Source: Atriophallophorus winterbourni (lineage: Eukaryota; Platyhelminthes; Trematoda; Plagiorchiida; Microphallidae). From it: a stretch of DNA of 64,000 nucleotides. The notes beneath the pieces were generated by a model. It ran no database searches. It saw nothing but the letters and a program-made list of their open reading frames with translations, and was not told where the DNA came from. The translations under genes and the position numbers were made by a program. Positions 34,520-47,756 of the stretch are shown one piece after another. Each line of letters opens with the position of its first letter. Position 1 is the first letter of the stretch. The stretch spans positions 1 through 64,000 of the forward strand of contig JACCGJ010015001.1 in NCBI GenBank assembly GCA_013407085.1, given 5' to 3'.

Positions 34520-34925
34520 TTTGGGTGTTTTAATATCATTTCATGCAAGAACTCGACCTTTAGGCAGAGCGCACTTGCGGTATAAAGACGTTTGCAAAAT
34601 AGATATGAAATCTATTAACATTGATTCAACGAGTCGGGAAGAACTTGCTCTTGATCGCTCACATTGGAAGCATTGTGTAAAGCGTCGTCTGCAAGCTGGG
34701 GAGGAGCAGATACAGCTCTGGGCTGATGAACACAGATCACGCCACCGGCGTACAACTGACGTCGATCAACCGAGTATTGCCGGTCGCTGTTGGAGAGATT
34801 GCCACTCCCGAATCGAACTGTTTAGTCATTCAAAAAGCTACAGAGCATGAAACCATCATGCGTTTGTGGTGAACATCCATGGTCGACATCGACCGGAAGA
34901 GGCCAACAACAACAGCCGTGAGATG
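34520..34925 (+). mobile_element. RTE-like LINE 3' end with zinc-finger-like C-terminus
   Basis: Plus-strand 109-codon frame: RAHLRYKDVCKIDMKS, WKHCVKRRLQAGEEQ, then CWRDCHSRIELFSHSKSYR, a C-x3-C-H-type end usual in these RTE proteins. It is followed by the 3' end GGTCGACATCGACCG and GGCCAACAACAAC. Confidence 0.8.
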
Positions 34926-35796
34926 ACGTGGAATTATTAGGGATCTAGTTAAAGAATGATTTAAGAATATTGCGCACTTTAGCCCCATCTCTAAAACAAA
35001 GATTTTAGTAACATAATTTAGGTATACTTTTAACGAGTTTACAATAATAAAATTAACTCTAGAAAAGGGCGATGTGTCAGCCACCGTTCTTTCTTGAAGT
35101 GGTTGCGATGGAATCATGCGTTTGAACGTGGTACTATATCAAAGCTCTTTTTCTCAATGGTTCCTTGGCTATCTATTGCCTGCTGTCATTCCAGCTCCTG
35201 CAATGTACACATTATTCATATGTATACAATATTCCGTTTTCCATTAACTATATACTCGAGTCCTTTCACCGCACACAAACCGAAGCCTTTAGTTTTCCAC
35301 TTTCACGAAACAAATTGATTTCACATGCCAACCTGATAACCAACAGGTAGCACGCACACATCCGGAAAAACAGTCAAACAAGCATATCGTGAATGTCGTT
35401 GTCTGCGGAATTCATCTCTCCACCCGGAGGGACAACTTGTCACGAGTTAGCGTAACCAGTCAATTGTGTGCACATTCGCGGAATATCTTGTCCCGGATCA
35501 GCTTTGGCACACGATATTACCTTTCACTTCGAGCTAGCGGATCGATCTGATGAGGCATCTGTGTGAAATCGATAATCAATTCACGGTGCGCGCGTATGTG
35601 CACGATTCAATCGCAGCGTGAAGTGGATTGACAAATTCGAGCATATTTTGATTGGCAAAGAAGCTTCCTGATTCTTCGAGAAAAAAAAACGACACGTTTT
35701 TCTATGGTTTCACCCTGCCTCAAAGTTAACCGTGTGTGAAAGTGTGGTTGACCGCCGAAGACGAATAGCAATCGATATATTGATGAAAACGCATTA
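34926..35796. other. No gene recognised
   Basis: No splice-supported ORF or known repeat. A CTGATGA at 35,548 lacks the rest of a hammerhead. Confidence 0.35.
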
Positions 35797-36128
35797 GTTT
35801 CAGAACTCAGAACTTAGCATGTTTGATGGTAGAAAAAGCAGTAAGCTTAACATTAACAATAGGATGACAGGTATATGGAGTAAAATTACAAAATATCGCA
35901 AGAATCAATAGAGACAGCCACATACCTCATGGTTCGTCATATACTCATCCAGTTTGGAAGCGAAAACCGCAACAGATTCCTAGCGTGTGATTTCTTCAGG
36001 CAAAAAGTTCCAAGTGAGCCAAATTCTTACCGAGAAAAAATTCGACGATAATCCAATCGAAAATGCGGAATGCTTAAAGCCTTTGGATGTTTTGGTTTTT
36101 GAGTAAGGCCATTGGGTTTTAGCAAGTG
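35797..36128 (-). mobile_element. CR1-like LINE 3' fragment (sub-family A)
   Basis: Same 3' block as at 3,768 and 13,605, including TCAGAACTCAGAACTTAG at the tail and the region encoding the RT C-terminus. Short and broken. Confidence 0.75.
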
Positions 36129-36474
36129 TCTTACCAGGTATTTTTGAAAGCCAGCGTAGTTCAAGATACTGAAGAAAGGGATGCCAGATTTTTACTCAAA
36201 CAAATCGACGAAATAATTAACGATTCAGATTACGTAAATGTCTAGCATTCATATATAATCTTCTTATTGGTAATAAATGATAATCGCACTCGCAAAAATT
36301 CGTGTTCAGAAGGATCCACTCGAGGATTTTTCGAAAGACAGTGTTCGACAAAAACGAGTGAAGAAACTTAGCATCTATTTAACTGCATGCAATTCGTCAA
36401 GGTCAGACAAAACAAGCTCAACGTGGTGACCATAAATTCCTGAATCTTGAATGGTGTGGACTTGGTATATTTTG

Positions 36475-36575
36475 GTGCTCGCATCCCAATCCATTACACA
36501 CCACTACCGGCTTATGGCCGTTTGCCGTCATCAGGTGGAAACAGTTAGATCAAGTTCAGTGAGCCTTCAATTTAA
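36475..36575 (-). repeat. R1 fragment with degenerate hammerhead
   Basis: Minus strand at 36,501-36,538: CCAC, CTGATGA, CGGC-AAAC-GGCC, then TAAGCCGGTA in place of GAAACCGGTA, then GTGG. G12 and one A are lost, so no activity is expected. Confidence 0.65.
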
Positions 36576-36743
36576 CCAGTTGGCATGAAATCGCCTGGCA
36601 AAGGAGATCGAAGTAACAAAACAGTACAAACAGGCTGATGTGCTTATTATACTTACGAGATTTTCTTCTGCTGTTGATTAATGGGTGAACGTGATTAACG
36701 TTGGATTCGATCTCGAGCGACCAGACGTATGACTAGTCTGGCG

Positions 36744-36847
<104 letters not shown>

Positions 36848-36949
36848 CTCCAGTGCGTTCTTACATACACCTCATTACTGTTGATCAACAGGTGAGATAA
36901 TCTATTCCTACCTCCATAAATTTGAAACAACTTTGTAGACCACCGAAAT

Positions 36950-39900
36950 GTTTCTCGATCTTTCGAAAGGGATAGTTTGTTAATGGGCGAAACCTCGGTC
37001 GATGTCGACTATGAATGCATATCACGAAGGCAGTATTGGTTCATGCTCCACAGCATTTCGAATTCGAAAGGAACAATCTCACTCGCAGTGCAAAAAGCGA
37101 TGTGCAGTACTCGTACAAACGATATCAGTTGCACGTTGATGGTGTAATCTACTAACAGCAGCCTAGAGAATCATCTCATCCACACCTTAAAGACGACGTA
37201 TAACGCAGCGCCTACTAAATAAACGGTCAAGAGCAAGTTCTTCCCAAATCGTAGGGTCAATGGAATGAAATGAAATGACAGTTTTGATATTTCTTTTGCA
37301 AATTTCTTTCGCAAATTTCTTTGATTCGAAACTGTGGTCTGCCATATGGTCTAATTCCTGATTTCAACTCACGATAGATTAGGTCATTTGGAATACAACC
37401 GTAGACAGCGCCGTCGTATAATGGTGAGCATGCTCTGCTGACCAACTTTAGAAAGCATTTGAGAATTGGTTAATTTGCTCATCCACGATATGTTTATGAT
37501 GGAAAGCATTCAGTTACCGTTCGTGTTTTATGGATGGTCCAGTTCTCGCTGCCGTAAAGTAAAGCATGTAGTACGCACGCACTGTATAACATCACCTATT
37601 TCTTCACAGTCAATTTGCGGTTTCCCCTAAAACGAGAGTTTATTCCCGACGAAACGGCAGTTGCTATGTCAATCCACTTAGCAATCTCTGTGTTTAGTGA
37701 AATGTTATCCACAATAGTTGAAACACGCTATGTGAAATTATGTACTGATTCAAAATAAATGATAATGGATGGTGATAAATTTTCTTCACCAAGACATTGG
37801 TTATGCTCATGCAGATTTTTAGCCGAAAGTATTTGTATACCGACGAAAAACAGTCCATCATCGACTAAGTGTGCTTTCGGGAGTGAGCAGTAATGGCTGC
37901 ATCGTCGACAAACAGAAGGTCACGGATTAGCACATTCGTACCTTGATTCGTGCTCTCAACCGGTTCAAGTTGAAAAACTTGCCATCACATCGCGTACCTT
38001 CTGTTCTCGTCATGGAAGCGTACTTCAGTAGCAGCGCAAACATTGTGCCGAACAGCGTCGGAGCAAGAATGCATCTGTTTGACACCTCGGTGTATTTCAA
38101 AAGCTTCTGAACTGCAACCATTAAAATGAACCGAAGCCTTCATGCAAGAGCGGAAAGAAATAATGAGTTTGAGTGGTCTTTGAGGGCAGTCTACAAGATC
38201 GAGCGTTTTGGAAAGACCCTCCCTGTTGGCGTACTCCTCCATACTGCTAATTGCGATAGTCAGTCCTTGGACGAATGATGGTGACGGCGAGAGCAATATC
38301 TGCTATTTCACTGCTTGCAGATGACGCTTAAAACAGTGCCTACTAAGTGAGTGGTCAAGAGAAAGTTCTTCGCAACACGCAGTGTTAAAGCTGCTCTAAC
38401 TAGTCGTTAGTTTTCATCTGTCAGCATTCGTTTAAACTTCAGGGCAATACTCATCACAGAAGCATTTCCTTCGAACCAGTCCCTCGTTTGAGCTTCAGAT
38501 CATAAGCGGAAAGAGCGACTCGGCGCAAGCTACTTTTAGCTATTCCCAGTTTTCAGTATGTGATTTGGCTTGAGTTGTTTTGTTGTGCTCGATTGTGAAG
38601 GTTTTTACAAATCGAATAACATGTTTAGGTTCGCGCATATGAGTAACGTCTATCATTGGCGCAGGAGCCGATTTGGGCGCGGTTAAATATAGTCTGTGAC
38701 ACTTCAGTTCTGCACAAACCAGTCGGGGTCGATGTCTGCGCTTTGATGCGATTTTCTCATGGGTACCTTTTCATATTTTCATTTCGCGCTTAACGTGGAT
38801 AAGATCAAGCCGATGCCAATGCTTGGAGCGAGGATGTTTCAAAAAGACGTTATGCTGTGGCATTGTTTGAAAGACAGTGTTAGTGACATAAATACTAAAC
38901 CGTCTGCGTAGTTCCAAAAGGCGTTGTCTATTTTCCTTGCTTCTACCTACTCCGAACTTTCCTAGATAGTTTGGCCAAGACTTGTAATCTGCCCAACTTT
39001 GTCATTGAATTCATCAAATACCACTACTTAGTTTTCAGTTGCACGCTCTTAAGGACTGTTGTGTGACTACGCTCAAATTGTATTTCCAAGCAGGCGTCGC
39101 AGCATACATGTTCTTTAACGTAATGGTACCAACACTGCATTTCAGATTTAAAGTGCAAATCCGTTGGCTTGTGTTGTTGCTTGGTTCTGCTGCTTTTAGT
39201 ATGTTGTTTCGCAGGGCAAAAACAACTCCAAGTAGCCGATGCCCGTCAGAACCCATTCCATTACAACAATGTGTGATCTCATTCGGTTTGCATACTCGCA
39301 GCCAGGGCAGCCACGTCGACCTTCGAAATTTTTAGCTCACTTTTAATAAGAGCTGATTTTCTCATGTCTTTGATGCCTAAGATTTCGTCATAGAATCCTG
39401 GGAGCATGGACCTGACGTTACAGTTACCGCGCTGATCGGTGTTGGTTAATAATTACTAACGCTGGTGCGGAAAATATACAGGCAGCTTTTTGGTTGGTTC
39501 CTAATCCGCATGCACTCAGGAGAGCAGACCGTGGTGAGACGGCAACTTATTGATGTCCAGCTTGAGGCGGGCTCTAGCCGTGCAATGAAGCTTGAGGATC
39601 TTTCCCACCGTCGGAAGCAGCCCCAGGCGTTGAGCTCTACGCCAGTCGAGCCAGTATCAGCCGCTTCCCGTGTTATTATCCACATTAGCGGAATGGCGTG
39701 TCCTCTCCATTGATTCGCTGAGATGTACGCCAGGGAAGTTCATTATAGGGAACTAGCCGATGCCCGTGTAGCAAGTGCTCCCTCTCTACAACACCGATAG
39801 AACCAAAGTAACAACTAGACTGACAACGATATCGCCACAGGAATTGCCAGGACGAAGTTGAAATACAACTTCGGACTGCCTAACAAGGTTCCGGTTACTT

Positions 39901-40150
39901 TCTCGAGGTTGATACCCGATTTGATGTATCCACAAGACAGTGGAGGTTTGAGATAAGGGTTTTCCTTACCCTAGGTGGACCGCTTTTCTGCAGTTAGGAG
40001 CTCCACCTTTCCGAATCAATTTGGTTTTAATGTGCCAGTCAGCCGCCTTCACCCTTTCTCCTGTCAGTAGAAGCAGTTCCGCCGGGTCACACATGGCCAC
40101 GCGTGCGGGCCTGGAGCTGGACTTAGTTTTCACAAGCTCACCATTAGAAC
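36950..40150 (-). mobile_element. RTE-like LINE, most complete copy
   Basis: On the minus strand, from the 5' end: a GC-richer leader (39,840-40,150) shared with 54,430-54,970; an endonuclease piece (GVVFALRNNILK and MYAATPAWKYN, 39,035-39,256); reverse transcriptase pieces (SMEEYANREGLSKTLDLVDC, ILAPTLFGTMFALLLKYA, RLRARIKVRM, 37,927-38,296); the C-terminal IPNDLIYRELKSG and GRPQFRIKEICERNL (37,257-37,445); and a 3' end near 36,980. At about 3.2 kb it approaches the usual RTE length but has stops and frameshifts. Confidence 0.8.
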
Positions 40151-41129
40151 ATTTATTGAATTGAAGTTATCCCCAAAATCACTCAGGCCATGACAAACTT
40201 GGAACCTTCTTGGCAATAGTTCGACCTAATCCACGGGCATTGAGCACACGAATACAATTAATTATAATACCAATGACACTTAGGCGAAAAATATTTCGAA
40301 ACAAATATGATGTTATCTTCATGTTTAAAGTCTTTGGAATCAAATGGTTGCGACTACATCGGGGAACTTTGTGTTTCAGACACAAAAGCTTTATCGAAGC
40401 AAGGCTGGTATCCAGAACGAAAAATCTACTGAGAATCAATACATTACACAATGATTAGACCAGAATGTGAAATCTTGATCAAGTTGAACACGCAAGCCTT
40501 AAGAGAATGTGCTATCTGCCATCGAGATGAGTCCACCGATACGCAGTCGGTCATAAGTCGTTGCGCACGAGTGAGGAAGTCAGTCTTTATTAACACAATT
40601 AAAGTACGACTTTGTTGAGATATTTCATGGAAGAGTTCATCTGAAGCATTCACACACGTTCTAAAGTTCCACGGTTTACTGACCATAGAAAGTACTTGGA
40701 ATAATGTTAAATCATGATTCAAAGACTGAATTGTTCTAACATTAATCGATTTTATGCTAAAATTGACTAGGATTGTGTGTTTGTAGCTTGTGTTGAAAAG
40801 ACAGTCGACAACCAAAACACGTAGGACGATAGGGTCGCATTGGTAGTCGGCGTAAATCAGTGGCACCTGATTATTTATCAGCTGACATGGCATGTGTGAA
40901 ATATCCGAAACGGGGTGATCGAACCAAGCGCGATTTTCGATTTTATGTCGCGCAGTGTGCTGGCGAGGTTGACAAATTGAAAATCGACTGTATCAACAGC
41001 CGAAAGGAAACTTTTGTATGTGGAAATGTCAAACTTAGCTCATTAATCGTTTTACGTTCATGGCTTTGTTAAATACGGTTCTTACAAACCAGGATGTTCA
41101 AATACACATTCAAAGAGTGATCAGCAATA
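40151..41129. other. Unassigned; 149-codon minus ORF
   Basis: A minus-strand ORF at 40,444-40,893 of 149 codons is the longest unexplained frame in the window (PWNFRTCVNASDELFHEISQ). It has no recognised motif and no clear splice sites. It may be a decayed retroelement segment. Confidence 0.3.
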
Positions 41130-41640
41130 ATGTGATACTCGCCCCATGCACTCACTCATCAACACAGTCAGTTTCTGATTGGTTGCCATCATCAGACGGA
41201 GAAAATAAAATTAGGTTCAGTAGGGCTTGTAGATTTAGAAAAGTGGTAAGCAAAGTTACACTTTGAACCCACTGTTTAATAGTGTTTGTACATCGAAGCA
41301 CGATGTTCAAAACACAGAATCACATGGTGGTACCAGATCAAGGATACCTGAACCAAATCTTTACTTTCTCCACTTGATGACGGCAAATAGCTAGAAACCG
41401 GTTATGATGCTGGGGATGCTAACAATACTACTTTACTCGTCTACGAGCACTTGACGAGGAATCTCTCTGTGAAGGTGCATTTTAATATTGTGTACGAACC
41501 CCATTCAACAGCGGCTTTCAAGTATAACATCAAGGCTCACTGAACCTAATCTTTACTGTGCTCACCTGATGACAGCAAACACGCATAAACCGGCTGCGGT
41601 GTGCAAGTGATAGTTCACGAGCACAACAGTATATTGACTA
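41130..41640. repeat. Cluster of degenerate R1 units in both orientations
   Basis: Minus orientation: CTGATGA at 41,189-41,195 with GAAAC downstream (about 41,173-41,178). Plus orientation: 41,370-41,407 (TTGATGA, GAAACCGGTT) and 41,562-41,600 (CTGATGA, TAAACCGGCT). All have core changes. This is a nest of old copies. Confidence 0.6.
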
Positions 41641-42439
41641 ATGCAAGAGCACAAGGAAATTCTAAGTCCTAATGTGAAGGGTAGCATGAACTCGAAGTAA
41701 ATCAAAGCATTTGCGAACGAAAATGCTTCCTTGTCGTTGGAGACGTGTATTGCCGCAAACCGCGTACTCGTTAGAGGCTCTAAACGGATGAGTTTCACAC
41801 TGAATTAACCAAAAGGGGAGGTTCAAGGACAGATACCATGGTTATTTGATTACACTCATGTCCGTTGAAATGATTCAGATACTAAAATGAACCCGTTTGT
41901 TTCGAATAAGCCGTTAAGCTTGTCTTGCTCTATGCCAAAAAGCGGTGCGGCGGAAAACGATTTTGATTGTATAACCATAACAACACGTCGTTCATCATCC
42001 AGGAAATAGATACCTTTTGTTTTTGCACATATCATATCCACTTTCAATGGATGCATAGAGGAAGTAACCATGAATGAATGAATGTTGGAAGCCGGTATTT
42101 GTGACTCCAATTCCCCGAAAGACTATGCAAAGTGCACACAATATTTTTCTCAGCTCAAAAGGTACTCGAAAAATAGTTCTACGCCATACGGTCTCCAGCC
42201 GCCAGTTGAAAGTTACGTACCGATTTGCTTATCGAACCGAAACTGGTATTCGTGTCAACGTTGATTAACCTCAACCGGGTCAGCGGAGTGCGTACGAGCA
42301 GTACGATCAAGATATATAAATCTAATGCGACTCATTATAACACGTGATTAAATAGTCAGATCAATGAAGGGCGATTTCTTTCACAGCGGTAAGCAGTACT
42401 CATTTGATCAAAACCGTTTGCATGCTGTCTGCGTTCAAT
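41641..42439. other. No gene recognised
   Basis: A 61-codon frame at 42,082-42,264 is protein-like in composition but lacks splice or family support. Confidence 0.3.
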
Positions 42440-43660
42440 CGCAGAAATCAGCAACCTTTGTTGATGACGATTCACTTCACACTACCTTCAAACTGAGCAG
42501 GCGAGATTAGATTCATCACAGCTCATAGGCTCAATATCCAGAGCTTTCATGTCTCTTCAACAAACTTCCTTGTACCGTATGTGCTGCCTCATCATCATTT
42601 ACACACGGCCCAGCCAGCGTAAGCGACGTTGTATAGGCAACATGATCAGCAGACCACCTTTAAAGAACACTTCAGCATTTTTTTACTATCAGCCACGCGA
42701 CGAATGCTGTGTAAATGAAAACGGTGTAACAGATGGTGAAGGGTAAGTGCTGGCCGTGAAAGCAACAGTATACATTTGACCTCCATTCTTACCGTATGGA
42801 TCGCTCAGGTTTAGCTGTCATATAATACGGTACGCGGCAAACACATGCTGTGTACGAGCATTTTTTGTCTTCACGATCAACCTGCGATTGACCAAGATAG
42901 GGAATTCTAAACGGGACAAAAAGACAACTGCGCGGTCAATCCCATTATTATCCCGTGTCTGGTGAAAGACTATCGGCTCTATTTAAACCGAGATGCGTGA
43001 CATTATGCACCGGTCTGGTCTGAGAGATTTCAGTAGTGACTATGGGAGGCGATACATGCCCATGCCGAAGAAGTTAAGTCGGTCATGTTATCAGCTAAAA
43101 TTCTTTGCATGCTGACGAAAAACAGTTAATTAGTAACAAAGGCTGTGCTTGGGAGTAAGGAATGAGTTATGAGTCGTCTGCAAGCAGCAGGTTGTGAATT
43201 AGCACATCGTATATCTCCCAACAATTCAAAATAGAGAACTTGCTACCTCAACGTGTGTATGTAAAAACCTTTTGTTTTGGTTCAAAAAACGTTTCAGCAG
43301 CACAGCATATTTTGAGCAGCGTGAAGGTTATAGCACATCATTGCTTGACGCCTCAGCCAAATTCAAAAGCTTCGGACAACCAATAAAGCGGACTGATATT
43401 CATGGCAGAATGTTAGACATGACGAGTTTAAGTGACCTCCGGGAGCAACCAATAAAATTCAATCATTTGAAAAGTTCCTTCACACAAACCTAGTCGAAAG
43501 CATCTTCTAACTTCGGGTGGTAAAACATCTTGTTTTAGGCGGTGTTGGAAAATACCGTCCATGCTCCTTTCTATTTTCTTTCTAGAATTATGAGCTCCGT
43601 TCTTCTTTTGTGATTAAATAAGTCGACGAATCACTGGATCACTGGAAAAAATGCAACGAG
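42440..43660 (-). mobile_element. RTE-like LINE fragment
   Basis: Minus-strand nucleotide similarity to the other RTE copies, including the blocks seen at 10,330-10,650 and 37,680-38,150 (the GCATGCTGACGAAAAACAG region at about 43,108 and the flanking RT). ORFs are destroyed. Confidence 0.65.
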
Positions 43661-43664
43661 ATTA

Positions 43665-43930
43665 TAAACATGCTCACTTGTATGCATTTCCATTACACAC
43701 CCCACGACAGCGCATGTGGTTCCTGATCTTATTGTCCCTACTTGATGAGTGTAAACAGCACGAAACCGGTCCTAAGGTATGATGAAAATGCATGTAAATG
43801 AGCATTTTCGTTCATGATCATGTGTTTAAACCCAATCTGCGTGTTTGGGCACATGATTGAACAGGTTGCACGTACCAAACTTATCCAATAGTAGCATACA
43901 AGCGCAACTTGTTTGCGATGAGATTATCCT
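43665..43930 (+). repeat. R2 repeat with degenerate hammerhead
   Basis: Hammerhead region 43,738-43,775: TTGATGA (C3 to T), helix II GTGT-AAACA-GCAC (four pairs with a wobble), GAAACCGGTC. As at 25,969, the left flank (43,685-43,708) is the inverted form of the R2 post-cleavage sequence. Confidence 0.65.
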
Positions 43931-45014
43931 TTCTAGCTTGGTTGATCAGCGACATCAAGCTCGTTTTCGTTGATGGCTGCGTTTGAAATACCCCGGAATT
44001 GCAATTGCTTACGTTTGAGCTGATAGTGGGAATAGTCAGTCTTTCAAAATTCGCCCTCAATCATATTGTTGCCAATCATTTCGTCTCCTTTGCATTGCGC
44101 ATGATGTACATAGATGTTTGTTTCATGCCGTTTCGTCACTTACCCTACCATCCCCTATGTTGTTCTACGGTGTTCGGAGAAACGTTTCTACTGATCACGA
44201 GATGCGTCAAAGTAATCGCAGGACTGCAGATCGATCGACACTCATCTGAGTGTGAAATCAATCAGACATTTCGTCGGAAAGTGTACATTCACCGTATGGC
44301 ATGTCTTTCGATCTCTTCCACTCGAAGTTTGTATCATGATCATTGAGAATTATGCACACGAAAGCAACCAACGTCCGTCAAAGAAAACATGTAGGATTAA
44401 TTCAACGTCAGGCTAACTTTTTTCGAAAACACCTCCAAATCTTTTTATCGCATCCCAAATTAAAGGGTTCGGTGGACAATAAATTGTTACGAGTGGAAGT
44501 CAAAGTCACCACCAATGCAGGAAGCATCTTCAACATATCGAAATAATAGCGGAGAATATCTCTGTCCTGGTAGAATGTACTGGCACATTGGATCGAACGT
44601 TCGGTCGGTCCAGGTTTGAATTCAGTTATGATTGCACGTCTCGAGAAAACCAGATCCCTGCCATACCCAGGTGCAAAATGGTTAGTTGGAAAAATAACTA
44701 CAACAGCCTAGCATCGTGTCTAGTAGATGCAATCATATCGCCGTTAGAGCGTCGTGCGTAAGAAACCGGTTAAGTACCGACCTTATGGAACTGGTCAAGC
44801 GCGTAAGGAACAAAAAGTACAATCTACTGGAGTGTGACATCGGCTGATTGCACTGCACAAATGTGTAGCACATCTGCTCATAGTCAGCTTACTAAAGCAA
44901 CCATTTTTGTTAGGATTCTTCTGAAAATCATTTCTTCCGGATTATGATAATAGCCGTTAAATTCAAACAGTTTGACTTTGCTCACAATCACTGATGTTGT
45001 TCATACCGTATGGC
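43931..45014. other. Unassigned; two unexplained ORFs
   Basis: Plus ORFs at 43,999-44,346 (115 codons) and 44,343-44,546 (67 codons, basic, RQRKHVGLIQRQANFFRKH) lack splice or family support. Confidence 0.3.
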
Positions 45015-45245
45015 ATGGTACAAGATACAGACAAAGTGCTGCACAGTCAGAGACTGCACGTGGACTAAGATACTGTCGGGTTGCCCAGGCCTAGACAGAT
45101 ATGAGAAAGAAAACAGAAAAGGAAAAGTAATGGTAGTGAGACTCCAGCCTGCAGCTCACAACCTGTATCCAATTAATTTAGCACGGTGTTAGCCACACAG
45201 CACAAAGTACTGCACAAGTGTACGTCCGTTCTCATATTAGTCAAT
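45015..45245 (+). mobile_element. R3 repeat copy
   Basis: About 230 bp: AAAGTGCTGCACAGTCAG near the start, GGTTGCCCAGGCCTAGACAG in the middle, AGCACGGTGTTAGCCACACA near the end. No ORF. R3 is a short interspersed element seen only in 45-64 kb. Confidence 0.75.
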
Positions 45246-46544
45246 AACATCGTTCGGATAGAGAACACTTCCGTTCAAAATTATCCTAATGTTTAAGCTC
45301 AGTTACTTTAATGATAAAACCCGGGGACATGCGCTGTGTGATACATAAAATAACCGATGTACTTTATAGCACATTACGTTTAAAATATCATTTTATATAA
45401 AGATAGCAAAGCAAGAACATGGGCGCAGCAAATAAATCAGCGCAAGCAATTCTCAGCAAATCCAACAAATGGAGTATTTGGAACGTAGAAAACGGAAGGT
45501 TTCCAGTGAACCGGAAAGCGTTCAAGTTTGCCACAAAAGTGGGATCCAAAAAGCGTGGTAAAAAATGGAATTACTGGAGATATCTGCAAACGACACTGGC
45601 AGGTTGAATGAAGAAAATTATACCGCTGGGTATTGCAATCATTTTCAGTGTTCGGCAGATCAGAAACGAGAGAAGCTTGGTTGCCCAAATCTTTAGCGAT
45701 TTACCCAACGTCGGAATGAATCAAACGGAAACACTCGGATGAGAAGACAAAAAGAGAGAAAGAAAGAAAGAAAGGGACCAATTGGATAAAACGCATGCGC
45801 AAATAGTCAATCTAGTAGAACGAGAAAATCCAGCGTTACAAATGTCACCCGAAGAGCTCTTGGGATGTTTCATTATCACGGTTGACTGGACATATCCTCA
45901 GAGGGGGGTACGGAACTACTTGTCCGGGTCCCACTCATCACGCCAGAATCTACATCGGACAACGTGGGGTCGTCACCAAAGCGAGAGGAAGCGTCACCGG
46001 ACTGTGGCAAATTGCGCGGGATACCCCCACTAAATAGATAATTTCAAAAAAAGAAAATAGCATCACAAATGAACGACATTCAACAGATATGACAAAGAAT
46101 ACATTAACGGGAAGGACTCACTTTCGCAATGCTTCAAAAAACAATTACTATCGAGATGATAAAAACAAGTGACGCACCACAAAATGGGGGGTAAAGAATA
46201 TTGTTTCGTTTTCAGCTAAATGGTAAACAAAGTATAGCAGTCGGGAGAGTTTCCGTCAATTACTGACGTGAGTTGGAAGGTGGCACGTGGCTTGTCATAC
46301 GGTCAAATACAAGGCCGTCCCTAAAGCGAGTTCGATGTTTTAGCTCGGAAGTAACGGCATCCGCTTACTCCAGGAGTTGGATCAGTTAGTTCGGTGGTAA
46401 ATATAAATGCGAAATATAACATTAGCGTTGACATTATGTTTACTTGATGGTTAGTGTTCCCTTTAGTGAGTAGAGGATAATTGCACGCAGTCAGTCGGTC
46501 AACCAACACTGTGATTGGCTGGCGAGTTTACAGCGGAGTCCACA
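45246..46544. other. No gene recognised; purine-rich tract
   Basis: Non-coding beyond the myosin gene end. A GAAA-rich run lies at 45,746-45,776. Short ORFs show no known motif. Confidence 0.35.
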
Positions 46545-46790
46545 GCTTATTGCATGGATGTGCAATCGTGCAGCATTTATGTGCTGTGCGGCTAACATCG
46601 TGCTAAAGTGATTGGCCAACGGCAGTGAGCTTCATGTTGAAACACGCTGGAGTCTCACTACCATTTCTATTCCCCCACATATATGTCTAGGCCTGGGCAA
46701 CCTGACAGTATCGTAGTTCACGTGCAGTCTCTGACTGTACGGCACTTGCCTGGACCAGGCTTGTGCTTTCATACCATACCATACCATACC
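46545..46790 (-). mobile_element. R3 repeat copy
   Basis: Nearly full-length minus-orientation R3, bounded on the right by a short (CATAC)n run (46,776-46,791). Confidence 0.75.
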
Positions 46791-46903
46791 ACAGCTTATT
46801 CGTACCATTGAACGTTTTGTATCTAGGAATAGTAGCATCTTCTTTACGTTACACTGCTATACACGGCAGGCGGTAATTACGCGAGGAACAGATGTGACAG
46901 CAC

Positions 46904-46909
46904 TTTATT
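46904..46909 (-). terminator. Possible myosin polyadenylation signal
   Basis: TTTATT on plus is AATAAA on minus, about 745 bp beyond the myosin stop at 47,654. It is the first canonical signal I see; a variant signal nearer the stop is possible. Confidence 0.35.
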
Positions 46910-47653
46910 GAGCAATAATTACTTTAACATTTATACAATTCTACTATCGAGAAATCATCAGCGAAACCAGATAAACAGTTCTATCGCGGCTGGAGATATT
47001 GTCAGAATAGATCGTGCAAATCAAGAATCTCACAAAAGTTCGCATGCAAAATCAACACGACCGTCAACAGTTAAATTACACAGTCTTTCACAACGAACAA
47101 AATGATTGCACACTTGGATTCAAAAGATACGATGGCCCACCGGAATGGAAAACAGCTAAAAACGATCAAATTCAAGATAAATTTTATACGAAAAATCAAA
47201 AATAACCCTCAGTACAAAGCGCCATTTGGCTTCACAAATTCGCCCATGAAACAGGAACCCGGGCTGAAGCAATTGAACGACGCGTTTTTAGAAACATGTG
47301 GATATCGTTCAGCAAGAGTAGCACGTCAGCAAAGACAGCGGTGGCGGCGGCGGCAGCAGCAGCAAGAAAAAGCACAAGCGTGAAACGTATAGAATATTGA
47401 CTCGGATCGTGGAAAAAAACAAACACGAATAACATTTCTGTTGCGATTAAAATAAGGCACAATACAGTGTTCGGTCGAGGAGAGGGGGATATTCTGAAGA
47501 GCCAACACGCACACACACACATACATACAATCGGCAACACACGCGACGATTTAAAGAAAAGATAAAGCAATGCAGCCACATCTTAGGGGGGGAGAATCAT
47601 GAATTCTGTGGAGTTGGTTAGATAACTCTAGCGCATGGGAGAAATGGGTACTG

Positions 47654-47756
47654 CTACGGCTGAGCAGTGGGCTGCGAATCGCCATCTTCGGCGTAAGACC
47701 CGTTGGGGGAAGCTGAGAGAACATCGGGGGCGGCAAACTCGGAAATTCGTGACATT
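47654..47756 (-). CDS. Myosin last exon: non-helical tail and stop
   Basis: After a pyrimidine-rich tract and CGCGTAG acceptor, the first base A completes CG|A (Arg) left by the exon ending at 48,932. It reads [20 protein letters not shown], then [13 protein letters not shown] and TAG. Proline- and serine-rich sequence after the coiled coil is what myosin II tailpieces look like, and SRIS could be a phosphorylation site. Exact phase fit is the main support. Confidence 0.75.

Noticed and set aside
34722..34730. CTGATGA as a possible hammerhead
   Set aside because: It lies in the RTE reading frame; no GAAA or pairing partner follows.
35548..35575. CTGATGA followed by GAAA
   Set aside because: The intervening bases do not form helix II and no helix I partner is found.
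42082..42264. 61-codon protein-like ORF
   Set aside because: No convincing acceptor, start context or family match.
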